A DNA stretch of 64,000 bases from Kalmusia sp. IMI 367209. Lineage: Eukaryota; Ascomycota; Dothideomycetes; Pleosporales; Didymosphaeriaceae. Both the position numbers and the translations under genes were made by a program. Shown here piece after piece: positions 10,396-22,564 of the stretch; the stretch's first letter is position 1, and each line of letters starts with the position of its first letter. The notes below the pieces were generated by a model, which was not told where the DNA came from, did not search any database, and saw only the letters and a list, made by a program, of their open reading frames with translations. The stretch is taken from assembly GCA_027946365.1 (NCBI GenBank), contig JAPEUQ010000017.1, positions 248,001 through 312,000 of the forward strand, given 5' to 3'.

Positions 10396-12201
10396 ATGGC
10401 GCTTGTTGCTCACAACCAGGCGTCGCTCGCCTCGCATACTCACTTGCGGCGACAAAAGTCACTCAGGCATCCACGTTATTACGCTGGTCAAAGTCAAGAT
10501 GACCAGAACTCCCCGCCTTTCATCTATACAGGGCCTCGGCTACAATCCGCATCTGGCTCACGTAAGGCAAAGAAGGTGTTAGGATTGGTCGCTCAATTCG
10601 AGAGGAGAAGCACAGAAGAAGCACCACAGAGGGATCCCAACAAGGCACAGAAAACCCTGGGACTGGTGACAGATCTGCCACGCGATCGGAGGATTCACAG
10701 AAAGCCGGTGAGCGGCGAGTACAATGGCACGTTAGAGCAAAAGCTAGCTCAGGCGGAGAAAGACATTAGGAGAATGTCGAAGAAGCAAGATCTAGCCGTG
10801 GAGCAAACTGATGAAGAAGGCGCGACAGCGGACGACGAGCGTTCGGACGATGAAGAAGAGCATGGAGAGAGCGGCAATGAGCAACACATTGACAATGATG
10901 ATGAAGCGGCATCATTGCCAAACCCAGAGAAGCCTCCAATTCTTGACCTGCCTCTTCTATCGTCGCCACAGCAACTTTCCTTCCCAGAAACACCTATCGA
11001 ATTAGACGCGGGTCCTGATCACGAGCTCCTCATCCCACCACCTCGCCCCCGTATCAGACCACACTCGTACACCGCGCCGCGTTTCAGCGAGCGCCCAACT
11101 AACAAAATCGCCTCTTCGCGATCACGAGGCCTGAGAGCAAACAGCTCGCCACCAAACTTCTCGCGTCCGCTTTCAGGTTGCGCACCGAAGCCTATCCCAG
11201 GAGAAGACATGGAACGTGATCCGCTGTACATCCGCTTCCAAGACATCGATGCAGACCCGCGCTCGCCCATGTCGCCCATCGGCGGCACCTTGATTTCCAA
11301 CGAAATCAAAGCCGCATTGGAGAAGCTGGAAATGGGCAGCAAGTCTAGGGCTCAATCACCAATGCCCACATCTCCGCCACTACCTGCGAATCGACGTAGT
11401 AAGCCACGCTGGAGCTCCCTGCCCGTGTCTCTCATGAAGCTCGCGGCTAAGAAGCGTGGTTCCAAGTCTGAAGAAGATCATTTGCACCTTGAGAAGCAGC
11501 CTTCAAAGGAAATTGTCACGTTGACAGAGGAAAACCTTCAGCGGTGGGAAGACGAAGTCGGCTATGTACCCAAGATGTACAGGCTAGGCTATGATCTCCT
11601 GAAGAGCCCCGCGGAGGTGGACATGGAAGTTGAGCGGGCGACGCCAGTGCCGCCCGTGAGCAAGACGCCCTCGCCGGCGCCATTGATGATGGGCGCCATG
11701 TTGACGCCGCCTATGTCCCCTCCTACTTCACCCCCGCTCGCGCAGCAGAGCTCGAACGGGAGCACGATCGGGGCTCTATGTTCACCATCGCTCACACCAA
11801 CGCTCACGCAGCGCTCCTGCTCCGCTTCCCCTTCCCTCGCTATTCGCTCTTCCACAACCAGCACACTCATCCGCCGCTTCCCCACAGTTCCTGCACCGCA
11901 AGCCTGTCTCCCTGCTCAGCCCACTCTCGCTGCGCAGAAGGAAGCGCTCTCCATGAAATCCAACAATTTGCTTACTTGCGTGCTCTGCAAAGAAGTTGAG
12001 CACCCGTCTGCATTCCCAACGCAGCCGCTCAGCGCGCAATGTCTGCATGCGGCGCGCACGTGCAAGGAGTGTGTTCAGCATTGGATTGAAAGGTGTGTGG
12101 ACACGAGGGGATGGGAGGGGTGCACGTGTCCCGAGTGTGGGATGGGGATGGGTTGGGACGATATCAGCCGGTGCGTTAGTGAGGAGATGATGAGACGATG
12201 A
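10396..12201 (+). CDS. Large disordered protein with C-terminal RING-like zinc domain
   Basis: A single-exon frame of 601 residues whose exact family I do not recognise. About 520 residues are low complexity: acidic (residues 140-175), proline- and serine-rich, with basic patches. Two similar short segments occur near the N-terminus, RKAKKVLGLVAQFE (about residue 55) and NKAQKTLGLVTDLP (about residue 80), so a short motif is repeated. The last 75 residues hold CVLC, then CLH, CKEC with HW, and CTCPEC. The spacing suggests a zinc-binding RING or IBR-like fold. A ubiquitin-ligase role is therefore possible but unproven, because the pattern is not a textbook C3HC4. There is no signal peptide or membrane segment. 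The start is the first ATG after a stop-rich leader. The 12 kb gene-poor stretch begins just downstream. Confidence 0.75.
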   Translation: MALVAHNQASLASHTHLRRQKSLRHPRYYAGQSQDDQNSPPFIYTGPRLQSASGSRKAKKVLGLVAQFERRSTEEAPQRDPNKAQKTLGLVTDLPRDRRIHRKPVSGEYNGTLEQKLAQAEKDIRRMSKKQDLAVEQTDEEGATADDERSDDEEEHGESGNEQHIDNDDEAASLPNPEKPPILDLPLLSSPQQLSFPETPIELDAGPDHELLIPPPRPRIRPHSYTAPRFSERPTNKIASSRSRGLRANSSPPNFSRPLSGCAPKPIPGEDMERDPLYIRFQDIDADPRSPMSPIGGTLISNEIKAALEKLEMGSKSRAQSPMPTSPPLPANRRSKPRWSSLPVSLMKLAAKKRGSKSEEDHLHLEKQPSKEIVTLTEENLQRWEDEVGYVPKMYRLGYDLLKSPAEVDMEVERATPVPPVSKTPSPAPLMMGAMLTPPMSPPTSPPLAQQSSNGSTIGALCSPSLTPTLTQRSCSASPSLAIRSSTTSTLIRRFPTVPAPQACLPAQPTLAAQKEALSMKSNNLLTCVLCKEVEHPSAFPTQPLSAQCLHAARTCKECVQHWIERCVDTRGWEGCTCPECGMGMGWDDISRCVSEEMMRR

Positions 12202-15200
12202 GGGGGAAAGGGTCAGGGCTGAGGAGAAAGCGATTGCTCATGAGGATGAAGTAATGAGGTTAATCAACTGAACCGAACAGGTATTAGGGTTTCTTTTGTT
12301 GGCATGGAATGGTGTTGAGAGGATTGGCGTTTTGGCCCCATGGACAGTAATTCTGCATGGCATTTGGTATATACCCCGCTAGGATAGTAATTAAGGATGT
12401 CAAATCATAATCAAAAGACTCATAGCTTTGATATTACCTAACATCAGTTGGCTGATTGGTCTAAAGTATGTGATAGCTCTTTTCAGCGAGTCGGCCCAGA
12501 ATCCGCTGTACGAGAGCATAGTGTACTAATAGTCGATATAGATTTCACCTCTTGGACTGCCCTATGACAGTATTTCCTTCACGAACGTAACTACGATGGT
12601 GACGGTTATCTCCAACCCCGTTTAGTGACGCTCAACTCCAAAGTATACATGCAGAAAGACATGCATGACGTCTCCGCCCCAGGAGCCGCAACATAGACGG
12701 TATGCTGAACGTATTTGAGCGTGTTCCATGATTTCAATACATGAATAGAGTACAAACGAACATTCCACTTTTCGCTGCGCATTGCAACCAGACCGCATAG
12801 CCAGGAGTTGAAGTCATTTCGTACCCAAGCGACGGACAGTAGAATCGTTCCTATCGACTATTAGACCCAGCAGAGGAACAGAATAAATCACTAGGCGCCG
12901 AATGGTGTTTTAGCCTCCAAAGACAGATATATCGTGTTGGACATCTTTTTTGCCTATTAGATGCAGACAAAGTAAGTGTAGAGGTCAAGAGAGTGACTCT
13001 ATATATTTCTGCAGCGACGAGCGAGACTTGTCGTACCAGGGCCTCATATTTGAATCCACACCACAGAGACGAACATCAGCAATCCTTCTGATGGTTTTAA
13101 AATGCGTCGAATGACACGGCATGACGCCTTCGGAAGTTTCTTGTTCCGCGTGGGTAGCGACATCGATCTCAAGGCTCTTGATTTGAGTACCTGGGTTCTG
13201 GATTCTATACAGGTAGGAATGATGTTTCTTTTTGTTGATTTCGAGTTCTCGGACGCACAACGTACGCTTTAGGTGAAACATTTTTAGTCTTGGTGGACAA
13301 ACCACATCAAGTTTAGGAAACCATTGCTTTTAGACCCGAGAACGAGGTACTAGGTGCGTGGATACGTTTTTGGAGCATGAAACGATCTCCACATACATTT
13401 AGTATAGCAGATGACCGAGTGTGTGCATTGTGCAAGGGAAGAATGATAGTATTTTATATTCGTACAGACTAGGCTCTGCGAGCGTGAGGGTGTAATAGGA
13501 GTGTCCTAATCATGGATTGATCGGAGTAGTGCTTTCCCATATTAGTGCGTCGATAGTAATTCATAGAAGATGAGAGACCCTCATACACGACATGACAGCA
13601 CAGAGTAGTGATTTCGGATCTGGCCAGTATGTGAAAACTACCTGCCGTTCCAGAATGACGTCAAATGCATTTTCAATTCTTTGGATTTGTTTATATCTTA
13701 CTTACTGTCCGAGTCGGGCGACACAAGAGGCAGAGCACATAATCAGTGCCTGTGTTAGTTTTGATTGGTATTAGGTATAGAAGCTGCGCATTCTGATCCC
13801 TGTTGAAAGCCACTCAGGTTTTTGTCCTGTGACTGTACTTGTAGGTTATCCGCGCGAAAAGCGCATGGCACATCACAAGCCCAGATTGTCAAGGGAACGT
13901 AATACGCAAAGCCGAAATTGAGGACGTTTCATAACGGGTAATGTGTTGGAATTGAGAATTTCAGTGAGCGTTCGTGAGGCATGGTAACTAAAGACGTCGA
14001 TGGAATTTGGTGATATACTTTGACGTGACAGGTAAGTTTGTGGTCGTAGTACGATTTCAGGACATAAACAAGTTGAAGCACTGTTTCGAGCTTGTTCGGA
14101 ACGCTTCAAGGCCGCTCAGACGTACAGCAGTTGCCCCATGAGATATTCTGAGGAGTCTTTTTGGAGCCCAAACATGACCATAATCGACCAATCTCTCTGG
14201 CACTAGTCGTTTTGAGAGACCATCGAAGTCCCAAGTGCCATTTTTACCATCTGCAAGTGGACATAAGTAACAAGAGCTATAGCTATAAAACAGAGAAAAA
14301 AGCGGTTTTATATTCTTTGGTCCATTGTAGATTTGTTACCACTGGCGCATCTATGGTATCGGAGTGCAGTTAGCGGGAGGCAAGTCTATTCGTGTGTTCC
14401 TTCGTAACATTGTCCTTTGTCACGTTCGCATCTCAAGACAGATAGAGACGACCTAGAACTCTCTTTTTGATCCTAGTACTCTAGTAGTTAGTACGTACGA
14501 TGGATTCATATCTACCGCTAACGCTCTAAATCAATGGTTTGCCCAACGATAAAGCCCCTCACAGGGGGTAACCCCTTAGACCCCTACGCATCTTCAGTGA
14601 TGACAACCGTTATCGTAGACGCTGCGTATGCTCGTAGATCTCCTCTATCACTATTACGATTCGCGTCTATACTAGAGGCTTTTTTCTGAGGAAGTCGCGA
14701 GCCGGAGACTCTAGGTCCTGTGAAAGTTGTAGAGGCTGTATGTCCACATGATATTCTTCAAATATGTGCGATTTGTATCGTGCATATGGGACCGGTGGCA
14801 CCCATACTAGGTGATCTAAAGGACCTCTCGAGGGGAGAGGGGCCATGCAAGGGGAATTAACACACAGTGGTGTGTCGCACGACAGGTGGAAGAAGCAGCC
14901 TGCACAGGCAGTCTTCAGGATGGCGTATCTCGAAAAGAGTTCTGCTTCTGTACCGTAGTAAAACAGACTACTTCATTCGGTATTCCGCAGCTGATATCAT
15001 ACTTCGTAAGGTTCGTACCGAGTCTCGCTATCGCGGCGATATATAGAGATGATTGCTTTTGCGAATCTGCGCAGGGCCCGCAAAGCGGCCCAAGCATTCT
15101 CCGGATGTTGTTCCCTCGTGACGCAGGACGCCATTCCATAGCAATTCAGCAACTGGTAAGCTTCTCGTAGGCCAGGTAGCCCAAATATATTAGTAGTCTG

Positions 15201-16480
15201 GAGTGTCCCCAATGGCCGCTCCCAAGTCCGAGACGAACGGCTGGATGCTCAGTTGCGTCCCTATCTCTTTCCCCACGGCCCCCGGCCAAGGGTCCGGGTG
15301 ATCAGACGCCGAAAAAGCAAGCCCGCCTTCGAGTAGGTGGCACCAACGTCGACCTGGCGGGACCTTTCTTTGTCTTTCTCTTCCTCTGTGCCGTACTTTG
15401 CATTTGCCGCGCTTGTCGCAACGCTTTCGTCGTCCAGCGTCATTGATCATATTCCTCAGGCAGCGCTCTCAGCCTCATCGTCTGCTCCCCCTCTCACCGA
15501 GTCCCGATTCCCTGCCTAGAACTGCTGCCTTCCCACGTGGCGTGTCGAGTCCCCAGTTGTTCACAGACGCTCATTGCCCTGTGGGTCCGTGGGTGCCACC
15601 GTTTCCCTGGCCCATTGGCGTCGGACGGTAGGCTAAGTCTCACCGGACAACAGCGCACACCAGTCCTCGCATGCATTCCACCTGGGATGATCCGCGCGCG
15701 CCGTCTCGCTACCGCGGAGCTTGAGCTCCCATTGACCGCGATATTACCGCATGCTGAGTTGGCGTTGTCCCGATGACTTCGCAGCGGCGTACATCATCAA
15801 TAAGCCGGTACAATGAGGAACCTGCGAGCATGGCCATACATGTAGTCGAGCCACGTCTGCGGAGGACGAACACATATCGTACACGGGGCGACTGGCCGAC
15901 CAAGCTGGACATGAAGGCGTAATAAAGCTATGGTTTTGCAGGAAGGACGCGTGAAAGATTGGAGTTTGTCCAGTGGTGCTCGTGAAGAGTAATGTTATAC
16001 ATAATACAGGGATCGGACTGGTACTCGTTGGCTTAAATCGACGCACGATGACGGGGCGCCCACTCACAGAGAGCATGTGTTGTTCAGTCCTCAAGTCCTC
16101 ATCCTGGGTGGGTGGATATAGCAAGGCCTCGCCGCTAGATGAAAGAACAGATCTACCTTCCTTTTACTAGCCATTGACAAGTCTTATGAAACCGTGAAGA
16201 GGGTGGGCGCACGGTTCTTCGCTTGCAGGCCTGGAATAGGTGGAGGCGGCCAGCCCGGCTCTACTTGAGAAGATGACGACGCCTACGTCTCGTGAAGCTG
16301 CCATAAATCCAGTGAGTCGATCCACGTAGTGCCGTTGCACATGCCTCTCCGCGGGTAAGAGTAATATCCATGGGCCCGTCCTGACTGGAACACCAGGGTG
16401 CTGCATACGGTCGAGATGAGCTGGTTCCTCCAAGACGGACCTCTCGGACAGAGAGTAAAGGGATCGACGCCCGGGAACAT
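12202..16480. other. Gene-poor region, proximal part
   Basis: This 4.3 kb stretch has only short frames on both strands and is more AT-rich to the eye than the flanking gene blocks, at least to about 14.9 kb. One minus-strand frame of 106 codons (13305-12985) has a protein-like composition, but no family match and no obvious upstream exon. No transposase, reverse transcriptase, terminal repeat or tRNA was recognised. It may be degraded mobile DNA, but that is only an inference. Confidence 0.35.
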
Positions 16481-16594
16481 ATGAGCAGGGCTATCCCCAA
16501 CCAACAGGTCCCCAGCACTGCTTGCTTGTACTCTGCGCCATTAACGTCAGCGGTGTACCCTCCAGCCCAACTACCCAGGGATGCTACTCGGGTT

Positions 16595-17344
16595 ATGTCC
16601 ACACTACCTCCGGCTCGCATTGGTACCTCCTCCGCTCAAGTAGACCTGTGTTCGTCGGCTTGGAAGGACATCTCCGTCTTGAGCGAACCTCACCCTTATC
16701 GATGGACATTTGATGATATCGAAACGCCTCCGTCCTATTCCTCTGACACCATGGATTCTGAACTATCATTAATGTCAATGCCGATAGCCCCGCCAATGAC
16801 TTCAACCACTATGACAACCTACCCGTTCAGTCAATCCGCACCGATGATGCCTGCGGGTAACTTAGACTCTTACAAGTAAGTGTGCTGTCGGTTCTAACCT
16901 GGCCCAGATACTAAGAGCCATTTGAACAGTGGATCAAGAAGCTACCTAGGTCAACCGAATCTTCAGCAGTCGCAGGATAGTATGTCGAGGCAGCTCCAAG
17001 AAGCAGAGAATCAAACCAGCTCTATCAACTCGGGTAACATCCATGAAATGAGCGACAATCGAGCCGATTCGAAAAGGTAAGCTAGACCAAAAATCTCGTC
17101 AAAATGGATGCTGATTGAGAGTAGTGATGTGCCAAAGCGATTGTGCGATCAATGCCACGCTGTATTCACCGGCGATTACGCGCCCGGGAACTTGACGCGG
17201 CATTATAAAACGTTACACTCTGGCATTATCTTGCCTTGCGAAGCGTGCGATAAAACCTTTAACCGTTCGGACTATAGGCTTCAACACTACAGGAAAGACC
17301 ATCCTGAAATGAACAAGCCGCCTCGAACGCCTCGCAAGGTTTGA
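16595..17344 (+). CDS. C2H2 zinc-finger protein 1, 3 exons
   Basis: A probable DNA-binding protein. Exons are 16595-16875, 16930-17076 and 17122-17344, with introns of 54 and 45 nt, both phase 2. It gives 216 residues from the ATG at 16595, or 254 from an in-frame ATG at 16481. The N-terminal two thirds is Ser/Pro/Met/Gln-rich and disordered. The last exon holds two fingers. Finger 1 is C-x2-C-x15-H-x4-H, longer than the usual x12, with the motif TGDYAPGNLTRH. Finger 2 is a normal C-x2-C-x12-H-x4-H with FNRSDYRLQH. The layout matches the second zinc-finger gene at 21687, so the two look paralogous. It sits alone in a gene-poor stretch. Targets and function are unknown. The model is supported by frame-consistent splicing, but the start is uncertain. 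Confidence 0.65.
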
Positions 17345-20300
17345 AAAAAACTTCATATCCATTATGAAAGCACTGAACCTTTGTCGAAAGCCGGAAAGAG
17401 GAAAGCGAAAGACCTGAGCGATGAAGGGACCAATATTGACCAAGGAGAAGGAAGCAAGACATGTAGAACGGAGTCTGGAGAACTGCATTTTATTGTTGGC
17501 TAGTCAGGGTGGATTCCAAGTGCTCGTCTTTCCTTTTTTTCCCCTTTTGCTTCTTGGACACGGCCTTTTCCTCATGCTCTGGCGGCGGTCAACTTTTCTC
17601 CTCCTTCTCATCATAGATATCGGGCCCGGCGGTGTCCTCTGTATCAATGGTGGTTATCTTGTACCCACGATCTTCGACCCTGTCAGCCTATCGCTTCGTG
17701 CTTTCGTCTAACCTGTGTCCCAATGTAGATCTTCCCCTTGACGTCGGAACAAGGTTTTCACAGTGACGCAGCGACCCACTCGAGAGAACCAGTACAACGT
17801 TTTCTTTACCCGTCATCCATAAATGGTGGCTATTAGCGTCATCGTGTGGAAGTTCTGAGCTCGCGCATGAGCTGACTCGTCATCAGGTATTCCATGATTC
17901 GTACAATCACGGATGCTGTAATGTTCTCCTCCATTCCTCCATGCCATAGATAGCGAGGGTGTAACTTACCAAGTCCTTATATCTCTCGGGTGGCTCGTGA
18001 CTCAGGGCATTCCGGCCTGTGCGTTGATCTACCGCGTAAGCACAGGTTGCACAAAATCTGCTGAGAATGCGACACAGTAACGAAGATCCTGCTGCGGTAT
18101 CCCCCACTCCTCAAGTATGCGACATTCCTTTTGCAATCGCACCGATTTGGGCCCTTCATGCCCGAAATTCCTAGCTTTGTGCGGTCTTCATGCCCTGCGT
18201 GGGTGGCTCCGACCAACCACATCGCTCCACGCAAGAAGAGCAACACCCCTCGCATATGGTCAGGCAATCCAAGGAAGACGCACGAATCAAGTGCGGCTTT
18301 GGGCATTCACCGATGAGAAAGTGCCAGAGGATGCTGTACCGCAACCTGGAATTTGGGAGAAAAAAAAAAGGCGTACGTGCAATGCCGTCAGCCGCGGGAA
18401 TTGCATATCACCGCGTAGAATACAGGGTAGCATGAATTCAGATGAGCGAGAAGTTTCTAGCTCCCACCTAAGCCAATCTGTCAGGCTTAGAGTATACAGC
18501 TTCGCAAGGGAGTGCTTGTGCATCTCCTTCATTTAGAATGCTTGTTCTGGCTAGCTAACATTGTTGCGTCAATCGTGTGACAGACTTCAAAGAATGAGAT
18601 GAGGAACGTCGTTTGCACGATACTGCGAGGGGAAAACTAATTGGACGCGTAGTAGTTGAATATCAAAGGAGATCGGGCAATGCTTCACATAGCTTATTTT
18701 CGCATCGCAACTGCGAAAAGCATTGGAACCAACTCAGCTATATTGAATGACGTCTTGAACGTTTCGGAGACTCATGTCACTGTCGGTTTGCCCTCTAGAA
18801 ATCTGCTCATAGCCGTTCCCCTCTACCACGTGCGGTATTTGGCACAGGCGTCGAAACGAAAGCACCGGAATGTAGTCTCAGACCGGAATTAAATAACGCG
18901 TCCGTGTGGTCTCGCTGTTTGATGATAGAAGGCACGATCTGGACAATAGCGCCAATGACCGTGGCTGTACTTGTGCTCCTCAGTCCAGCTGGCTCCCCAT
19001 ACTGGAGCCCGCCCTGTGAATGCGCCTGCGGCGGAGCTTTCATGCTTCTGAGAAATCTATGCTTCTTCGGTCGACGTGGTCGAGGCAGAGAATCTCGTCT
19101 TCTAGGCTGCTTCTTCTTACACGATAGCAAGGATGTCAAATTTACCGTAGCGTAGGCAGCGGACATTGGCTGGTGGAAAGGCTTCCCCACATCAAGGGCG
19201 ACAGCGCCACAGAAGGGCAAGTCGAGAGCCGCCAACTGTCAGCCCCGGGAGCCTTGCCAAATGATAACTGAAACAGCTTCCGTATCTCGCGACGTCTTCT
19301 GGCCAGTGCCGGATGTAGATTAGACAAGTACCCACTTCTTTTGCTGCGCGTAGATGTACGCCGAGGAGATTTAGCTCGTCCTTCGTCAGCCGGTGAAACC
19401 ATGCACGATGCTCGAGGGCCAATTACGCCTAACATTGTCTGAGGGCTGTCGAGAAGATGAAGCTCTGCTATCTATTTGGCTTGAAAGAGGGCAACGGCCA
19501 CGATGGCAGGCGTTTGTACCCAGACTGAGGTCGATTACCCTATTCTCTTTCTCCTTCACCGGGCAATCTGTCACATCAACGCCAGGGCCATGTCTCGACG
19601 CATTGATGATACCCGTGGACTTGGTTCGTCAAGGCAAGGCAGTATGGTGATAGACTGTTTTTCCTACTGAAACCGCGTCCTGGTCTTTCAAAATTCCGGA
19701 TATGCAACGACCGAAACGTTATATCTAGTGTGTGGGTCTGTTCAATAAGATTCTATCGCCGAGAATGCACGCTTCGTAGTTCTGTGAATATGAACTTGTT
19801 GTGCTCAGGAGTGGTGATCGCATCGTTCTTCCTTGCCATCATTTGAACATGATTGGCTATTGAGCTATGTGTGAGGGGTAAGGTAGCGTCAACTGAAACA
19901 AATTCTCTTTTCCTTTGTGTATATTTCATCTTGCTTGGACAGCCGCGTTACGTTAAGAACTGTATTAGGTACCGAATAGATTTATCCTAGGAGCAAAGTT
20001 CGTTAACTCATATCCGAAAGCGAGGCTTGGGCGGACAGTGCGCCTTTCCCTAACAATACTTAAGATGCATTGCCTCATTTTATGCGATCGCTCCGGGTAA
20101 GCCATGCTCGATGATCTGGACAAGCTTGAGTGATCTTTTCAACATCGAGCACATGTTTCATGTCGTATGCATATCCTACAATGTTGGAGTTAGAGCACGC
20201 TATGGTACGCATGAGTGCGGCTCGGTATCGGTACGAGGGGCCGGGCCGGTATACCTAGGCTGGCACGGCCAGAAGCGAGAGGGCTGACACGGTAATAGTG

Positions 20301-21686
20301 CCGCCTATCGACCCTTACTGTGCCGCGTTCTTGGGCTAATAATGTTGAAGGTGTCGCCATGGAGGCTGGATTGCAATTGATTTTGTGTTGCTTGAGGCTT
20401 ATACCAAAGGAAAGGACATTCGCTGTCGGAGTCTTGGTTGTGGGGCTGAGGTGACTGGATCTAAGCAGTCTTCGCAAACAATATACCGTGGTAGATCCAG
20501 GGAATTATTCAATACAGTGGTTCCGTAACATTTCTTGTATCGAAGTGGGTTTATACAGCGGCTCTACGGGCGTGCTTCAAAGATACCAGCTTTGCTCTCA
20601 ATGTCTGGGCATAGGCTCCCAATGCCCATGAGGCTGAAATGATAGACAAGGCTCTCAACCAGCCTTGGAAGGGTTACTGGTAGAGTTGGCGACATGTTCC
20701 TCCACCTTCGGTATCTCTTGTCTGGTTGCATATTTGTTATGAGCAAGCACGCAATAGACAGTAAGCCACTCCTTGCATTGCTACGGCTTCAACTCTTGTT
20801 CAACTCTTTAATTTTTGTCCCGAATTTTTTTTCAATGCCATGGAGCTCGCGGCTAGGCCGAGTCCTCGTGATCCTCGAGAAGTGGGGCGGCTGTTTGCAT
20901 CCATAGCAGGCTACACCACAATTCAAACGATAGCCTGATACCCACGAGAAGTCCAAATCCGATCCGGCCGCAACGATTCGGAGGGGTATTCTATCGGTAT
21001 GCTAATGAGTCGAGGTGGTAGCCAATACATATGCCAAAAAGCAGTATTGGCTAGTGACACGCGGATACGTGGGCGCAACCCGCTTCACAACGAATCAGTC
21101 GATGCTAGTCGAAATGTGCCGTGGCTGCATGCTCGCACAAACACCCAATGATGAGCCCGTCGTGGAACGCAGCGGTCAAAGGGCAAAGCCTCCCAAAAAA
21201 TGCCTTTCTCGACAAGGTGTTACCCAAGGCGCTCTCGGCCGAATCGTGGTCTTTGGTGCACCCCGAGCGATAGCAAGAAGCCTTGCTTCCTAGGGACGGA
21301 GATATTTAACACAGGATTGCGGAACTACCGCTGGTATGGGAGTATCCTTCCTGGGTCGCGTATGCTTCTCCCATTCTTGCTTGTTCAAAGTTACGTGCCT
21401 GCTTCGCAACCAAAACCGTGCTGTGTACGTCTTTCCGATTCGAATCTTGAGGAATTTAATTAACCTTACCTCACAAAGTTCGTGTTCTTGTGACGTATAA
21501 AAGAAGAAAACATCCCTCGAACTTGCAAGATTCCGATTGTCAGAAACCCGCTGCTCGAATCCTGTCCGCACCAGGTTCCCGAAGCGAAGCGCAACGCGTC
21601 GGCAGATACAAAGAGAATTAACTCAACGGCGAGTTATTGGAAAGCCAGTCGCATAGCCGATTGATTGGATAGCGTTTGGTCAGACG
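17345..21686. other. Gene-poor region between the two zinc-finger genes
   Basis: This 4.3 kb stretch contains a probable pseudogene fragment (17589-17816, minus) and otherwise short unsupported frames. A minus-strand segment at 17977-18107 reads protein-like (SHEPPERYKDL) and runs into a plausible donor, GTAAGT, but no downstream exon continues it. No terminal repeats or RNA genes were found. Confidence 0.35.
17589..17816 (-). pseudogene. Short coding relic with one in-frame stop
   Basis: From an ATG at 17816 a 76-codon frame runs to a TGA at 17589. It is interrupted once by TAG at 17690-17688. The part after the stop, for example DRGYKITTIDTEDTAGPD, has the charged, ordered look of real protein. 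The single stop could be a CAG or CGA changed to TAG, as repeat-induced point mutation or simple decay would give. No family was recognised. It may be the remnant of a longer spliced gene extending upstream toward 18120. Confidence is low because the fragment is short. Confidence 0.25.
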
Positions 21687-22564
21687 ATGTCAAGTAACAA
21701 GAGCCATCCCCTTGGACCGTACGGACAAGGTCAGGCGCAGTACTGGAGCGAGTCATCGGGGACGACCTCATCGGTGACAAGTGCGTCTCAAACAGAGCAG
21801 CAGGCCTGGGAGAGCCACCATCAGTCGCAGAGTCAATATAGTACATACCCCCTACGAGTCCTAACGCTCGTTTGCTGACTCGCGTACCCGCGTTTAGGCA
21901 CAGGGAATACGACATATGGTGTAACAACGAACGACTTTGCTTCACCTGGACAGGGGTATCCCGTACCAGCAGGTGCTTACGCTGGCCATGATCAGCGAAA
22001 TACTTCGATTTCAAGGCAAAATGTTTGGGACACAGGAGCTCACCAAAATGGGTCGACACCGACGAGTGCTTACCGTTATCTACAAGCATCGATCCCTACA
22101 CACTTGCAACAGCCATACGGTACCCAGAGGTACGTTGAATAACTTTTAGGCGATAGAAAGCCCTTGTTGAGGGAGGTGTGTAGTCAAAACTCGACACCCA
22201 ATCTGAGCCACTGCCATCAATCCAATAACGAAAACGGAGCGACAACTACTTTTGCGTAAGTGCTTGTGTTAACTCTGTATATGCGGACGCTAATGGGTAC
22301 AGCAGAACGCAGACACGGTCATATCCTACCGCCACCTTAGACTCCCTGGGCAACCACCTGGGTGGCGAGTATATGCACGAGACTACCGTTAAATGCCAAT
22401 GCGGTTTGGTGTTGACGGGGGCCCACGCGAAAGGCAATCTAACGCGTCACCAGAGGTCTCGAAGTTGCACGGCGTATACGGAGACGAGGCAGTGCATTTG
22501 CCCAGAATGTAATCAAGTCTTTCTCCGGTCTGATGCTCTGCTCAACCATAGGCGTAGGAGGTAA
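21687..22564 (+). CDS. C2H2-like zinc-finger protein 2, 4 exons
   Basis: Exons are 21687-21840, 21898-22129, 22184-22255 and 22303-22564, with introns of 57, 54 and 47 nt; all junctions keep frame. It gives 239 residues. The N-terminal 175 residues are Gln/Ser/Thr/Tyr-rich and look like a disordered activation region. The C-terminus has an atypical finger 1, C-x-C-x15-H-x5-C, with TGAHAKGNLTRH. Finger 2 has CPEC-x12-H (FLRSDALLNH) but then ends in four arginines without a second histidine. The stop TAA lies inside a sequence that also works as a donor (AGGTAAGT), so an alternative 3' exon could complete the finger, but I found no continuation with a histidine. The x15 spacing and the TGxxAxGNLTRH and RSDxxLxH motifs are shared with the gene at 16595, indicating paralogy. 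Confidence 0.6.

Noticed and set aside
14540..14720. Short imperfect inverted stretches near 14.6 kb
   Set aside because: The arms I could match by eye are under 10 bp and imperfect; not enough for a transposon end, hairpin RNA or origin.
18807..19235. 142-codon minus-strand frame
   Set aside because: No family signature; an 83-codon plus-strand frame covers the same DNA. Not distinguishable from chance.
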